Shown here: piece by piece, positions 10,484-20,274 of the stretch | How positions within the stretch are numbered: the first letter of the stretch is position 1 | Layout of the letters: each line of letters opens with the position of its first letter | Source of the DNA: Strigomonas culicis | Taxonomy: Eukaryota; Euglenozoa; Kinetoplastea; Trypanosomatida; Trypanosomatidae | Reading direction: 5' to 3' | Assembly: GCA_000482145.1 (NCBI GenBank) | Contig: AUXH01000108.1 | Coordinates: 1 to 40,608, forward strand | Length of the DNA: 40,608 nt | Program-made: the position numbers and the translations under genes | The notes under the pieces: model-generated | The model's database searches: none | What the model was told of the DNA's origin: nothing | What the model saw: the letters and a program-made list of their open reading frames with translations, nothing else

Positions 10484-12169
10484 TTACAAAGGAATGGCAG
10501 CTTCTACCACATACATGGGTCCGTTCTTACTGTGATGGTGATCCGAACTCATGCGACACAGCTCGATGGTATCCACCGCAAATGGTTGCCCACCGCTGTT
10601 GCCATCTTGCACGTTCAAGGCCCTGTCCTTGAACTTCTGGAGAAGGGCCGTGGCGTCAAACGTCTGGTTGCGGTGCTTGTTTTCCTTACGCCACTTTTTG
10701 TTCAACAACGTCAGGTGTAGAAGATTGCGCTCTTCACGTGGTGCGGAGGCCGGGGACGGGGTCGCGGCACGGTCTGCCGTGGCCGCGGCCGGTGCCGTGT
10801 CCAGCAGCTCTTGATACGTCTCGAAGAGAAGGTCTTGGAGGTGGTGTATACGATCGAGCGAGCCGGCGTCCTTGACGCCCATAAACACAACGGAGGCCTT
10901 GGCGGCGTTGCCTTCCGGGTACGCAACGGGTCTTTCCGCGGTCAGCTCCCTCTGCGCCTGCGCCTTGTAGAAGCGTTCCTGCTGGTCGCGGGAGGGCATC
11001 ACGTGCAGCTGCTGCAGCGCCACGCGCAGCCCATCGCCACGGCGGGCCGGGTCCTGCGCCCAGCGCGCCGCGAAGACCTCCGTCAGCAGATCCTTTGCGA
11101 ACTGTACATCCTCATTCGTGTTTAGTGTGAGGAGCAGAAGGGTGAGGTGCAGCCGCCCCGTGTGCGCCTCCACCAGGTCCGTCGTCAGCCGACCGCTCTT
11201 CTTGCCGCTGCGGTCGCCCGCCTCTGGGCCGTCCCCGCCGTCCGCCGCGTTCGCCTCCGCGATGAAGTCCCGCATGTCCTGGAGCAGCTGCGCGCCGTCT
11301 GCCTGCACGGTGTTGCGGTCCGTCCCCGTGGGCGCGATCTTGCCGATGGGCAGCGAGAGAAAGTGGGTGTAGCGCGAGGGGGCGAGGTCCGTGGCGGGCC
11401 GCTTCCGCTCCAGCGGAGCGGGCGCCTGACGGCCGGCCTCCGCCGCGTCATCGGGAGGAGGCGTTTCTGTTGTGTGCGCCTGGGGGCGGCAGGGCGGTTC
11501 GTCTTCATACACGGCGCTGCTGGGGGCTGCAGCACCCACGTGGCCCCGCCCGGCCCCTGGGGCGCGGTCGTCGTCCCCCGCCTCGCTCTCCTCCTCTTCC
11601 TCCGCTTCCGCACCGTCCGCCTGCCGGTGGCCCGCCGCCGGCGCCTTCCCCCTGTCCTTCCGCGCCTGCCCCAGCGGCTGCGCGTCCACCACCGGCTCCT
11701 GGATGAGGCGATAGTGGCGCTGGGTGAGCGCCGTTGTGCAGATGCGTGCGCCAGGGTCGCAGTTCACCACGGCCTGCCGGTCCAGCACGCACGGCGCCGC
11801 GGCGGCGCTGGCGCCGGCCTTGCCGGACTTGTTGCCGCGCGGCGCGCGGATCTGCTGGATGTAGGCCGGCTCCGGTGCGAGGCAGAAGGCGCACACGTGG
11901 CGGATGTCGTTACTCGTTTTGCGACACTGCGGGCAGACCCAGCTGCCGGTGTCCGCACCGTGTCTCCGCGCGCCGCCGCGCCCCGCCGGCGGCGCCTTGC
12001 GCCGCGTGAGCTGCACCGCCCGTTGGTGCTGGCGGCCGCCGCCGTAGTACGCCTCCAGCGCCTTGCGCGTGTCGTTGTCCTGCTGCTTCTCCCGCCGCAC
12101 CAGCTCCGCCTGCTCCTTCGTCATGGGGACGTTGTTCGCTGCGGAGGGAGGCGCGATAAGGTCCGCCAT
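10484..12169 (-). CDS. RanBP2-type zinc finger plus 2H phosphoesterase domain protein (ASCC1/AKAP7-like)
   Basis: Predicted 561 residues. A Trp-led zinc finger lies at 77-96 (W77, C79, C82, C93, C96); the spacing W-x-C-x2-C-x10-C-x2-C matches RanBP2-type fingers, which often bind single-stranded RNA. A disordered acidic linker runs from about 165 to 262. The C-terminal half (about 267-561) begins with HFLSLPIG and carries both catalytic H-x-T motifs of the 2H superfamily, H341-L-T343 and H485-L-T487. The block after the second motif (LLNKKWRKENKHR) is typical of the AKAP7/ASCC1 branch. Such domains act on 2'-5' or cyclic phosphodiester bonds in RNA or nucleotides, or serve as RNA-binding modules in the ASCC repair complex. 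A KH domain, which ASCC1 usually has, is not evident here. The substrate is unknown. Fold assignment is strong; orthology to ASCC1 is inference. Confidence 0.82.
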   Translation of the reverse strand: MADLIAPPSAANNVPMTKEQAELVRREKQQDNDTRKALEAYYGGGRQHQRAVQLTRRKAPPAGRGGARRHGADTGSWVCPQCRKTSNDIRHVCAFCLAPEPAYIQQIRAPRGNKSGKAGASAAAAPCVLDRQAVVNCDPGARICTTALTQRHYRLIQEPVVDAQPLGQARKDRGKAPAAGHRQADGAEAEEEEESEAGDDDRAPGAGRGHVGAAAPSSAVYEDEPPCRPQAHTTETPPPDDAAEAGRQAPAPLERKRPATDLAPSRYTHFLSLPIGKIAPTGTDRNTVQADGAQLLQDMRDFIAEANAADGGDGPEAGDRSGKKSGRLTTDLVEAHTGRLHLTLLLLTLNTNEDVQFAKDLLTEVFAARWAQDPARRGDGLRVALQQLHVMPSRDQQERFYKAQAQRELTAERPVAYPEGNAAKASVVFMGVKDAGSLDRIHHLQDLLFETYQELLDTAPAAATADRAATPSPASAPREERNLLHLTLLNKKWRKENKHRNQTFDATALLQKFKDRALNVQDGNSGGQPFAVDTIELCRMSSDHHHSKNGPMYVVEAAIPL

Positions 12170-12191
12170 GTCGGCCGCAGTATACTAGTTG

Positions 12192-12223
12192 CTGGTAGCA
12201 AAGCGATAAAAAGAGAAAAGAAG
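12192..12223 (-). promoter_or_regulatory. Candidate trans-splice acceptor for the 2H gene
   Basis: A minus-strand pyrimidine tract (12223-12203) leads to a CCAG with the AG at 12193-12192. This leaves a leader of about 22 bases to the ATG at 12169. Confidence 0.55.
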
Positions 12224-12410
12224 TCAATGTGGCTTCAATACGTTTTCTTGTAGAAAGAGGCGTGGAGGACAGAGGGAAGCGCATGCTTTGGGTTCATGAG
12301 GTTTAGACATTAGTACGAATGACTCTACAACGGATGCACGACATGTTTTTCCTTTTTTCAATAATATATGCTCTTTTTTTTTGTACGAGTTAGCCGCAAG
12401 TGTATGTGTG

Positions 12411-15400
12411 TCATTCATCTATGTCAATGGCAAGATCTTTACTTTTTCCCGGTCGGTACTGTTCATACCTAGAAGTGTTAATCGAGAAGTCCGTACGGTC
12501 GTTGTTCTTCTTATGTCCGCTGCTCGCCGCATGCGTGCCCGTCACGCCCGTGGCTTCTTTTCCCTTAGCGTCCGCCTTGCGTCCGTCCGTGGGTTCCCTC
12601 CGCTGCTGTTCCGTGTCGCTGTCTGTGTCAGACACCAACAGGGCGATGGGCGGCTGCGGCGCCGCCGCGGTGGTGGCGGTGTCAAGGGTGGGGGCCGCCT
12701 CCCGCGAGCGCGTGGCCTTCGCATCCCAGTAGGCCTTATCATCGAAGAGCAGCGCGAGCTCCTCCTCGTTGTTCGCCAGCACGCGGTCGGGCGTGCGGGT
12801 GTGGGCTGCATCGGAGGGGGGCGGCGCGACACGTTCCTCCGCCTCCCGACTCCGCTTCCCATGCGCCGTCGTCGCCGTGCTGCTGCGGTGGCCGCGCCCC
12901 GTGGCGGAGGGACCTGCGGGTGCCGGCGCGCGGTGGGGCTGGGCCAGCGGTGGCGCCTCCGCCCCACCGCGTCCGCTGCCGTCGTCTGCACCCTCGGGCC
13001 GGTGGTAGTAGCCCTTGACCGGCGTCGTGCGGACGTGCTGCGACTCGGCGGTGTCCCCGCTCGGCGCGTCGGCCGGGCCCATCGCCTTGTTGTCCACGCG
13101 CACCCCCATCGCAAGGAGCAAACGGTTGAAGTGCGGGTCCGACTTGCTCTTTGTGCTGATAATGCTGTCGATCATTTTGGAGAGCGTCCCCGTGTGCTCG
13201 CGAATGCTGCGGGCCTCCGCCTGCGCCTGCCGCTGCTGCGCGGCCGCGTCGGCGTGCTTTGCCCCCGGGGGGTCGCGTCCGCTGCCGCCGTCGCTGCCGG
13301 GGTCCGGCGCGTCGTCGTTGTACAGCCGCCCCTGACGGTACGCCTCGTAGAACTGCTCTTCCTCCGCGCCGAACACTTCCGTCTCGTCCTTCTCGAAAAA
13401 CGAATCCATCCGCTGTGCGAAGAGGAGGAAGGGCCGGCGGTGCTGCTGCTGCTGCTTCTCCTTCTTCTTCGGCGGCGCGCCGGCTGTGTCCCTTTGTCCG
13501 CCCAGCCGCTCCACGACGCGTCGCAGGATGCTGTCCTCCGCCAACACATCGCCCGTCTCGCGGCGCCTGCTCTCCGAGAGCACCTGCACGTTGTCGTAGC
13601 GGCGGCTGTTGAGCACGGCGAAGGAGCGCTGCAGCTTGTGGAGGAGGTCGCGGAGGTGCAGCCCGGACAGCTGGTCCCGCTTGACGCTCCCTTCGTCCAC
13701 GACCGTCTTGAAGAGCCACTCCTTCGACAGCTTCTGCTGAAAGATGAAGTACTCGAGCGTCTGGAAGGTCACGAGGCGGTAGACGTGGACGGGCCGCGTC
13801 TGGCCGTAGCGGTACGCGCGCCCGATCGCCTGCTGGTCGTCCGCGGGGTTGAAGCTGGTGTCCATCAGAATCACGCGCGTCGCGGCGGTGATCGTGATGC
13901 CGACGCCGCCCGCTTTCATACTCAGCAGGAACACATCGAGGTGCGGCGTCGTGCCGGGGACGGCCGCGTGCCCCACGTCCGCGCCGCCAGCCTCCTCCGC
14001 CCGCAGCGGCGAGGTGGAGGGGGCGCACCGCTGGAAGCGGCGGATCGCCTCCGCGCGCTGGCGGGAGGTGTGGCTGCCGTCGATGCGCGTGTAGTGGATC
14101 GCGCGCGGGAACAGCGCCGCGGCGTCCGCGCCGGCGGGGTAGCCATCCGCCTCCTCCGCGCGGTGCCTACCGACCTCCGTGTTCACCTTGTGAATCAGCG
14201 TTTCCAAGAAGTCCAGCAGTGTGGTGGAGAGACTAAACACCAGCGTCTTCTCCTTGTTCCGGACCGCTTCCCCGATGATCGCGAGCGCAGCGTGCATCTT
14301 CACGCCATCTTCCACCCGGATTTGATAGGCGTTGCCCTGCTGGTGGCTGTCATGCGCCTTGTACGTGGCGTAGCTGAACATGCTGGCCTCATCCTTCTCC
14401 TTCGCCTCGCTCTTCTCTACCTTCGCTCGCCTCCGCGCGTGGGAGGCGGCGTCCTTGCCGCCGCTCACGTTCACGCCGCGGAGGTAGGCGCTGTTCATGG
14501 AGGACAGCGAGAGCGTCGAGGCGATTTGGTCCGCGTCCTCCTCGTTCGCGTAGACCGCGCCTTCCGGCGCCGCCTCGTCCGCATCCACGTCGACGACCAC
14601 CTCACTCGTACGCTCCTTTCCCTCCACGCGCTTCGTGACCGTGGCGGGCTTGCCGCCGCCGGGCGGCTGGCCCTTCCTCCGCACCTTCTCCATCTCCCGT
14701 CGCCGCCGCTCGTCGAGCTCGAAGAAGAGATAGGGGTGGGCTGCGATCTTGCCGGCAAAAGACACCATGGGGAAGAAGAGCAGGCCGTCGTCGCCGGGGG
14801 CCTCCTCGCTGTCGTCGCCGCGATTACTCTTGTCCGTGAGGTACAGCCGAAAGCCCTGCGACGACGACTCCATCTGGCGGATCAGGTTCGTGTAGATCGC
14901 AATCTGGAAGGGCGAGAGCGGCAGCACCAGCACCACCTCCCGCAGCGGGGGCAGCTCCTGCCGCAGCGGCGTGCTGTCCAGCCGGAAGACAAAGTGCTTC
15001 ACTTCCTGAATGAGTGTGAATATCTTCTTTTTGGACGACTCCTTCTCCTCCTTCGTTGCCTCCCGGTTGGCCGAGTTCTCGATGGGCCGTATGAAGAAGG
15101 TGCGGAAGCGCTCGCGCGAGAAGTAGCACGGGAGGGCGAGCTGCACCATGCTGTAGTACTCCATCAGGTGGTTCTGCAGCGGCGTGCCGGTGAGCAGCAG
15201 GCGGCGCAGCGCGTGCAGGTTCTCCTGTAGAACCTGCACGACCTTGTTGTGCACGTTCTTCAGCCGGTGCGCTTCGTCGCAGATGAGCAGCTCCACCACC
15301 GGGCGGCCCTCCTCCCCCGCCTCGCCGGCGTGGTCGCCGCGCGTCGGCGCGGCGGGGCGCAGCCGCAGGATCGCCTCCTCCTTCACCATCGCCATGAGCC

Positions 15401-16768
15401 GCACCAGCGCCTCATAGCCGATGAGCAGCGCCCCGCCCTGCCGCCGCCACATGCGGTAGAAGTCGAGGCGCTGCGAGGGCTTCACCGTCTCTTCAATGCA
15501 GAGCAGCGGGAAGCCACCGCCGCCGCCGTCCGGCGCCTCCCGGTGGAAGGGCCGCGACCACAGCTCCACCTCGCGCTGCCAGGTCGAGAGGGTCGACTTG
15601 GGGGTGACGATCAGCACGCGCGGCAGCGGTGGCCGCGGGGCCGCGGCCGGGCCCTCGGGCGCCGCCTCCCGCGGGGCGAAGAAGTGCGCGGCGGTGGGAG
15701 CGGCGAGCGGCGTGAAGGTGCGCAGGAAGAGGTTCAGGAAGAGCACCACCTGCGCCGTCTTGCCTAGCCCCATCGTGTGGGCCAGGATGCAGCCGACCGC
15801 CGGCACCTTCCCCACCGGACTCTCCACGAGCAGATCCCAGAGGAAGCGGATGCCGGCGACCTGATGCGGCCGCAGGGAGAGCGCGGCGCCGCCGCCGCCG
15901 CCGGGCGGCACGTGGGCAAACGCACTCGAGCACGGCACGAGGGAGGCGGGCAGCAGCACGTCGGCGGCCGCGTCGGCTGGCCAGTTGCCCGTGTTCACAA
16001 GCCGCGCGCAGCGGTCGCGCTCCCGCCACAGCGCCGGCGTGCGGTCCGCGGCCGGCGCCGGCGCCGGATCCTCCCCGGCCAGCTCCGGCAGCAGCCGCCG
16101 CTCGACGAGGCGGAAGGCGTGGCACCACCGGTCTTTCTCCGCGAAGAAACGCTCCAGGGGGTCGCGCACCTCCAGCACGGTCAGCCGGCGGAGGTACTCG
16201 ATGGGGAGCGTCGCCGGCGGCGGCCGCGGTGGCGCCTGGACGTGGGGGCTCTGCGCCGCGTAGCAGCTCAGCGGCAGCGGCGCGCGCGCCGCCGGCTCCC
16301 GCTTTAGGTGTGGCGATGGCGTCTGCGGGGCGGCGCGACCGCCGTCGCGGACGCGCGGCGGAGGCTGACGGTGGGGTACGGATCGCTCGCCAAGTCGTCG
16401 AGCGAGGCGGACAGCGGCTGCAGCGCGCCGCTGCCGGTGCCGCTGCCCGCGCTGCCGTCCGATTCGGTCCCCACGCTGGGCGTGTGGGAGTCGTTCTGCG
16501 GGGCTTGGGCGCGCTCGGGGGATGAGCGGGAGCGGACGACGGAGCGGCTCGTGCTGCGTGAAGACGACCGCAGGATGGGCGCATCGGTCGCGAACGGGTT
16601 GTTGAACGGGTCATCATCGTCATCGACGAAGTACAAGTTGCTGCTCTGCGCATGACCTCTCGTGGCACTAGTCTGAATTCCGTGCGTGGGGGCCGCGCGG
16701 GCGTGCCGTTGGTCGCCTTTGTCTTCGTCATCGCTATCCGATGGCAGAAAATAGGTTTTATGCTCCAT
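12411..16768 (-). CDS. SNF2-family ATPase, ATRX/Rad54-like class, with an apparent -1 frameshift
   Basis: Swi2/Snf2 DNA translocase. The helicase frame shows motif I AHTMGLGKT (15785-15755), motif II ICDEAH, motif III LLTGTPLQN, and in the second lobe the GGVGI block and motif VI QAIGRAYRYGQ. AHTMGLGKT in place of ADEMGLGKT is characteristic of the ATRX/ARIP4/Rad54-like branch. The C-terminal 290 residues are disordered, with a final acidic/basic patch. The helicase frame has no ATG upstream of the one inside motif I (15773), yet stays open and sensible far upstream, so the real start must lie elsewhere. A second frame starting at ATG 16768 gives an acidic, Ser-rich N-terminus and ends at TAA 16306-16304. 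One missing base, most simply in the C4 run at 16327-16330, would join the two frames. The coordinates given cover both parts. The family call is firm; whether the break is real, a sequence error or recoding is open. Roles could include nucleosome remodelling or recombination. Confidence 0.85.
16304..16768 (-). CDS. N-terminal part of the SNF2 protein, in a different frame
   Basis: This 154-residue frame begins with ATG at 16768 (an upstream TTG at 16783 is unlikely to be used) and is acidic and Ser-rich, with a DDDDD run followed by PFNNPF. Its composition is that of a disordered N-terminal tail. It stops abruptly at 16304 inside sequence where the helicase frame is already open. It has no independent downstream spacer. 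It is best read as the 5' end of the SNF2 gene and not as a separate gene. Confidence 0.7.
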   Translation of the reverse strand: MEHKTYFLPSDSDDEDKGDQRHARAAPTHGIQTSATRGHAQSSNLYFVDDDDDPFNNPFATDAPILRSSSRSTSRSVVRSRSSPERAQAPQNDSHTPSVGTESDGSAGSGTGSGALQPLSASLDDLASDPYPTVSLRRASATAVAPPRRRHRHT

Positions 16769-17147
16769 CTCGGGTGGATGCAACTACTACTATATGTTGT
16801 CTATTCCTCTTCTTCTATGCTTCTACCATTAAAAGAAAAAAAAGAAAACGAAGAAATGTGAAGTGAAGAGATGGCAGAAGTTTTTCATAACAGTGTACTA
16901 GTGTTAAAAAAGAGGAGTCATACGTTGACGCAAATACTTATGCGTTATCCAATTTGTCTGACAACTGGGAAGCGGTATTTATTTTTTTAAAACTCTCTAT
17001 AGAACGTATGTACATGATACACACATGTGAATGCGTGTTTTGACTTTCTTTTCATTTTTTTATTGTTAGTAAAGAAATGCATTTCTCTACCATTTTTTGT
17101 TCATTTTTTTTATTATTCTTTATTTTTCTTGTTGGCGTTGCTGCCAC
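16769..17147. other. Intergenic spacer, LC1 gene to SNF2 gene
   Basis: AT-rich non-coding spacer with several T runs. It holds the SNF2 splice acceptor and presumably the polyadenylation region of the LC1 gene. Nothing else is recognised. Confidence 0.7.
16823..16871 (-). promoter_or_regulatory. Candidate trans-splice acceptor for the SNF2 gene
   Basis: A strong T-rich pyrimidine tract on the minus strand (about 16858-16831) is followed by the first AG at 16824-16823, 54 bases before ATG 16768. Its position supports 16768 as the true start of the split SNF2 gene. Confidence 0.6.
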
Positions 17148-17774
17148 TTAGCGCCTCTTATCGGCCTCCTCCTTCTCCTCCGGCCCCACCGGCACTCCGT
17201 CTAGGCGGATCAGCTTCGGCAGACGCTGTAGCATCATGTAGCGGTACTCCTGATTGCTCGTGGCGTTGTTGCTGATGGGGTTGTTGATGAAGAGCACGTC
17301 GACGAGGTCCGGGCACTGGTTCGCCAGCCGATCAATCTCCATCCAGCTGCTAATCAGATTGTTGCTCGCGTAGAGGATCTTGAGACTCTTCAGCTTGTCG
17401 AGGCCGGTCAGCTTGTCAATCTTGTTGTACGAGATCCAGAGCTGCTCCAGCTGCGGGATGTCCAGCTGCTCCAGCTTGCGGATGTTGTTGCGGCCGAGGG
17501 AGAGGATCTTCAGCTTCTTCAGTTCCTTCAGACCGGGCCCGATCTTCTCTATCGCGTTCGTGCTGAGTCCGAGGTGCGTGCACTCCTTCAGCGTCGTGAT
17601 CTCCTTGTCCATCTTCGTGATGGGGGGCAGCATGCCGATGAGCAGCACCTTCTCCTCGTTCGCGGCGACCACCTTGGGCACGTTCTCGCGCTCCTCCTCC
17701 GGCACGCCCGCGACGCGGCGCAGCCACTCGCCCTCCTCGAAGCGTGAGATGGCTTCCTTTATGGATGTCGCCAT
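17148..17774 (-). CDS. LC1: Axonemal outer-arm dynein light chain 1 (leucine-rich repeat)
   Basis: Predicted 208 residues, close to the 190-200 of the DNAL1/LC1 family. It begins ATSIKEAISRFEEGE and then carries the family's diagnostic repeats: PPITKMD, LGLSTNAIEKI, LKILSLGRNNIRKLE, LEQLWISYNKID and LKILYASNNLI, ending with LPKLIRLDGVPV. LC1 binds the motor domain or stalk of the gamma heavy chain of the flagellar outer dynein arm and helps set beat form and direction. Its presence shows the organism builds a motile flagellum. Compared with the human protein there is an extra short insertion after the N-terminal helix. The start ATG is close behind a clear splice acceptor. The assignment is very strong. 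Confidence 0.96.
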   Translation of the reverse strand: MATSIKEAISRFEEGEWLRRVAGVPEEERENVPKVVAANEEKVLLIGMLPPITKMDKEITTLKECTHLGLSTNAIEKIGPGLKELKKLKILSLGRNNIRKLEQLDIPQLEQLWISYNKIDKLTGLDKLKSLKILYASNNLISSWMEIDRLANQCPDLVDVLFINNPISNNATSNQEYRYMMLQRLPKLIRLDGVPVGPEEKEEADKRR

Positions 17775-18107
17775 AGGAATGAGCGGGGGTGCAATGGATG
17801 CCTGTGGTTAACTTTTAGAAAAAAAAAAGGAAGTAAAAAGGAGGCGGAGAGAAAGACAACTGTGCGGTCAAACAGACACAGACATACAGGAGGAAACAAA
17901 ACAATGACCGCTGAACTACCCCAGTCGAGCGTAACAACAGCGGTACACAATTCCGTGTTTGTACAATACAAGACAATGTCGCAAATGGTGAACAACAACA
18001 AAAAAAGAGAACCATGGACTCACATTTGGAGAGCAATAATGTGAAGCAACAAAGCCACTGTGCATTCCTTCTGTGTGCTACACTTTACACGTCCTTGGCT
18101 TCTCCCG
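17775..18107. other. Intergenic spacer, kelch gene to LC1
   Basis: Non-coding spacer. Apart from the LC1 splice signal, nothing is recognised. Confidence 0.7.
17812..17856 (-). promoter_or_regulatory. Candidate trans-splice acceptor for LC1
   Basis: A minus-strand pyrimidine tract with a T run (17856-17816) is followed by AG at 17813-17812, giving a leader of about 37 bases to the ATG at 17774. Confidence 0.5.
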
Positions 18108-19802
18108 CTACTCAATGCCCACCACCACCTTCGCGTTGGCGGCCTGCACCCGCCACGTCACGCCCAGCGACGGGTCCCCCTCCGTGTCGCGCACGACGGT
18201 GAGCGGCGCGAGGCGCCAGCAGCGCGCCTCGCCGGCCGCGCAGGGGTCGAGTGGCCGCCGCCGCGCCGCCGCCGCCGCGGCGGACCGCATCAGCTCGTGC
18301 AGCTCCCGCCGCTGCCGTGCGGCCCCGTCCGGCTCCTCCCCGTCGAGGCCGAGGAGGTCCGCTACCTTGCAGGCCCCGATGAACGCCGCGGGGTAACAGG
18401 CGCTCAGCACGAGGGTGGGCGAGCCGGGCCCGCCGAGCACCGTGGCGGAGGTGTGGGCGCCACCGAGGGGGACGCGCGCGTAGCTGCGCCACGGCAGCGC
18501 GCCAAGGCCGCGGAAGAGCTGTGAGGGCTCGGCCGCCCCCGACCCACCACGCTGCGCCGCGCGGCCGCACGGGCACGGCGACGGCAGCCCACGCGCGCAC
18601 GCAGCGAGCGGCAGATAGAGCATCGCCGTCTCCGGGCGGCTCGCCGCGCTGCACCCGCCGAAGTAGCACAGGCAGCGGCCGAGGCGCGGCAACGTCAGCA
18701 CGAGCGCGCCGCCCAGGGCGCGCGGGCCCGGCAGCGGCGGCGCCGCCGTCGCGGCCCACTGCCGGCTGCGGGGGCAGAAGACCCATACGGCGGTGCTCGC
18801 CTCGACGGCAGTGGCGTCGGCCGCGGGGCTCGGGTGGGGGCGCTCGTGGAACCCGCCGAGGAGCAGGATGTAGGGGTCCCACCGAGTGGCGGCGGCACCG
18901 CAGACCGCGCGCGGCATGGGCGTGGTGGGGGCGGGGGACGTGCAAATCTCCCAGGCGCGGCTTGCAACGTCAAAGACCTCGTAGCTGGAGAGTACACCCG
19001 CTTCGTCATTGTAGCCGCCAAGGACAAAGAGCTTTTGGCCAAACGCCGCCGCGCAGGCGGCCGCGCGCGGGTGGCGCATCGACGGCAGCTGCACCCACCG
19101 CTTCGTCGCCGGGTCGTACTCGTAGGCGAAGCTCATCACAATCCCCTCATAGCTCTCCCCGCCAAAACAATAGATGTGACGGTCGTGGGTGACGACGGCG
19201 GCCTGCGCGAGGACGGGCTGCTCCAGCCGCAGCAGCGCCGGCGTGCGCACGGCGCCGTGCTGCAGCAGCTCCTGCTCCGCCGCCTGCCGCACGCACTGCC
19301 GCACGTTACACCACGGCAGCGCGCGCGTGTCCTGCGTACGGATATCCACCGTCAGGAAGGATGACGCCGGCGCGGAGCGGTCGCCGGGGAGCGGCAGCGT
19401 CGTCGCGTCCGCGGGGGCTGGCGCGGCAGCGCCGACCGCCACGCGGCGCAGCGCGCGCGGAAAGTAGAAGAGGCCGCGCGCCGGGTCCAGCATGTGCACG
19501 CCGTGCATCTGCCGCAGCTTCCCGAAGCGGTCGGAGGGCTCCGTCTGGACGAGGGCCGCCCAGGGCTTGCAGACGCGCATCACCACCGCCGACACCGTGG
19601 CGTAGTCCAAGTAGGAGAGGATGACAACGAGGAGGGCGCGCGGGAGGCCGCCGAGGCTGTCGCGGTACCGCTTCAGCAAGGCGGCGATGAAGGCCTCCGG
19701 CGTCTGGCGCAGCACCGCCGCAGCGCTCAGCACGCGGGCATAGGTGTCTTCCGACAGAGTAAGAGCGTGTTGTTGTTGCTGCTGCTGCTGCTGTACTGAC
19801 AT
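18108..19802 (-). CDS. F-box-like, kelch-repeat protein
   Basis: Predicted 564 residues. A poly-Gln run follows the start (residues 4-11). Residues about 51-85 (LPRALLVVILSYLDYATVSA, then VCKPWAALV) have the Leu-Pro start and hydrophobic spacing of an F-box-like helix bundle. From about 205 there are kelch-type blades: YCFGGESYEG, a W at the end of the strand (KRWVQLPSM), FVLGGYNDEAG, RAWEICTS and ILLLGGFHE, then weaker ones such as CLCYFGGCS. Kelch propellers bind protein partners. With an F-box the usual role is substrate recruitment to an SCF ubiquitin ligase. The kelch assignment is firm; the F-box is a pattern match and less sure, and no substrate is suggested. The coding Gln run is almost pure CAA/CAG. 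Confidence 0.8.
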   Translation of the reverse strand: MSVQQQQQQQQHALTLSEDTYARVLSAAAVLRQTPEAFIAALLKRYRDSLGGLPRALLVVILSYLDYATVSAVVMRVCKPWAALVQTEPSDRFGKLRQMHGVHMLDPARGLFYFPRALRRVAVGAAAPAPADATTLPLPGDRSAPASSFLTVDIRTQDTRALPWCNVRQCVRQAAEQELLQHGAVRTPALLRLEQPVLAQAAVVTHDRHIYCFGGESYEGIVMSFAYEYDPATKRWVQLPSMRHPRAAACAAAFGQKLFVLGGYNDEAGVLSSYEVFDVASRAWEICTSPAPTTPMPRAVCGAAATRWDPYILLLGGFHERPHPSPAADATAVEASTAVWVFCPRSRQWAATAAPPLPGPRALGGALVLTLPRLGRCLCYFGGCSAASRPETAMLYLPLAACARGLPSPCPCGRAAQRGGSGAAEPSQLFRGLGALPWRSYARVPLGGAHTSATVLGGPGSPTLVLSACYPAAFIGACKVADLLGLDGEEPDGAARQRRELHELMRSAAAAAARRRPLDPCAAGEARCWRLAPLTVVRDTEGDPSLGVTWRVQAANAKVVVGIE

Positions 19803-20274
19803 GGGAGAGAGCGATACTATTTATGTGATGAAACGTCACGGTGACGAGAAAAGAAATGTATTTAAGCAATCTGTAATAGAGGAACTCGAGTATCCAACAG
19901 ATCTTGTAGTTTTTCTAATTATCTTCTCTATCTTGATAAGTGTGTGTATTATGTATGCATGTATGTGTGTAGTCCAAAAAAAAAATGATCTGTACCACTT
20001 TAGAGATGCAGCACGTAGTTTGGGCCCGTATCAGAAGCGGCGCTAGAAACCCGACTCTCTTTTTAGCTTGAAGATGGAAGAACCAAATAGAGAAAGTGCA
20101 TACCATTGTTAACCAATACCATCTCATGTGCATTTTTTTCTTTTGGAAGAGGCAGCAAACGCAAACACAACAAATACACGCAACACACGTACACAGAAAG
20201 AAAAAAAAAATATAAGTAACATAGCCGGACCAGTGTGGTTTCACTTCTATACCCGTCGCTGCAGCTAGCAATGC
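19803..20274. other. Intergenic spacer, LRR gene to kelch gene
   Basis: AT-rich spacer with A runs (near 19976-19985 and 20201-20210). A 118-codon open frame on the minus strand here begins with TTG, is Cys/Phe-rich because of local T and GT richness, and is not considered a gene. Confidence 0.65.
19817..19857 (-). promoter_or_regulatory. Candidate trans-splice acceptor for the kelch gene
   Basis: A short pyrimidine tract on the minus strand (19857-19839) is followed, after about 20 bases, by the first usable AG at 19818-19817, 14 bases before the ATG at 19802. The tract is weaker than at neighbouring genes. Confidence 0.35.

Noticed and set aside
12381..15230. 949-codon plus-strand open frame
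   Set aside because: It lies opposite the SNF2 helicase motifs, which are unmistakable on the minus strand, so this is a compositional shadow.
16304..16783. N-terminal SNF2 frame as an independent small gene
   Set aside because: It has no spacer, stop-to-start gap or acceptor between it and the helicase frame, and the helicase frame lacks its own ATG. One frameshifted gene explains both.
19915..20271. 118-codon minus-strand frame rich in Cys and Phe
   Set aside because: It begins with TTG, lies in AT-rich spacer, and its hydrophobicity comes from T-rich DNA. No acceptor or ATG fits.
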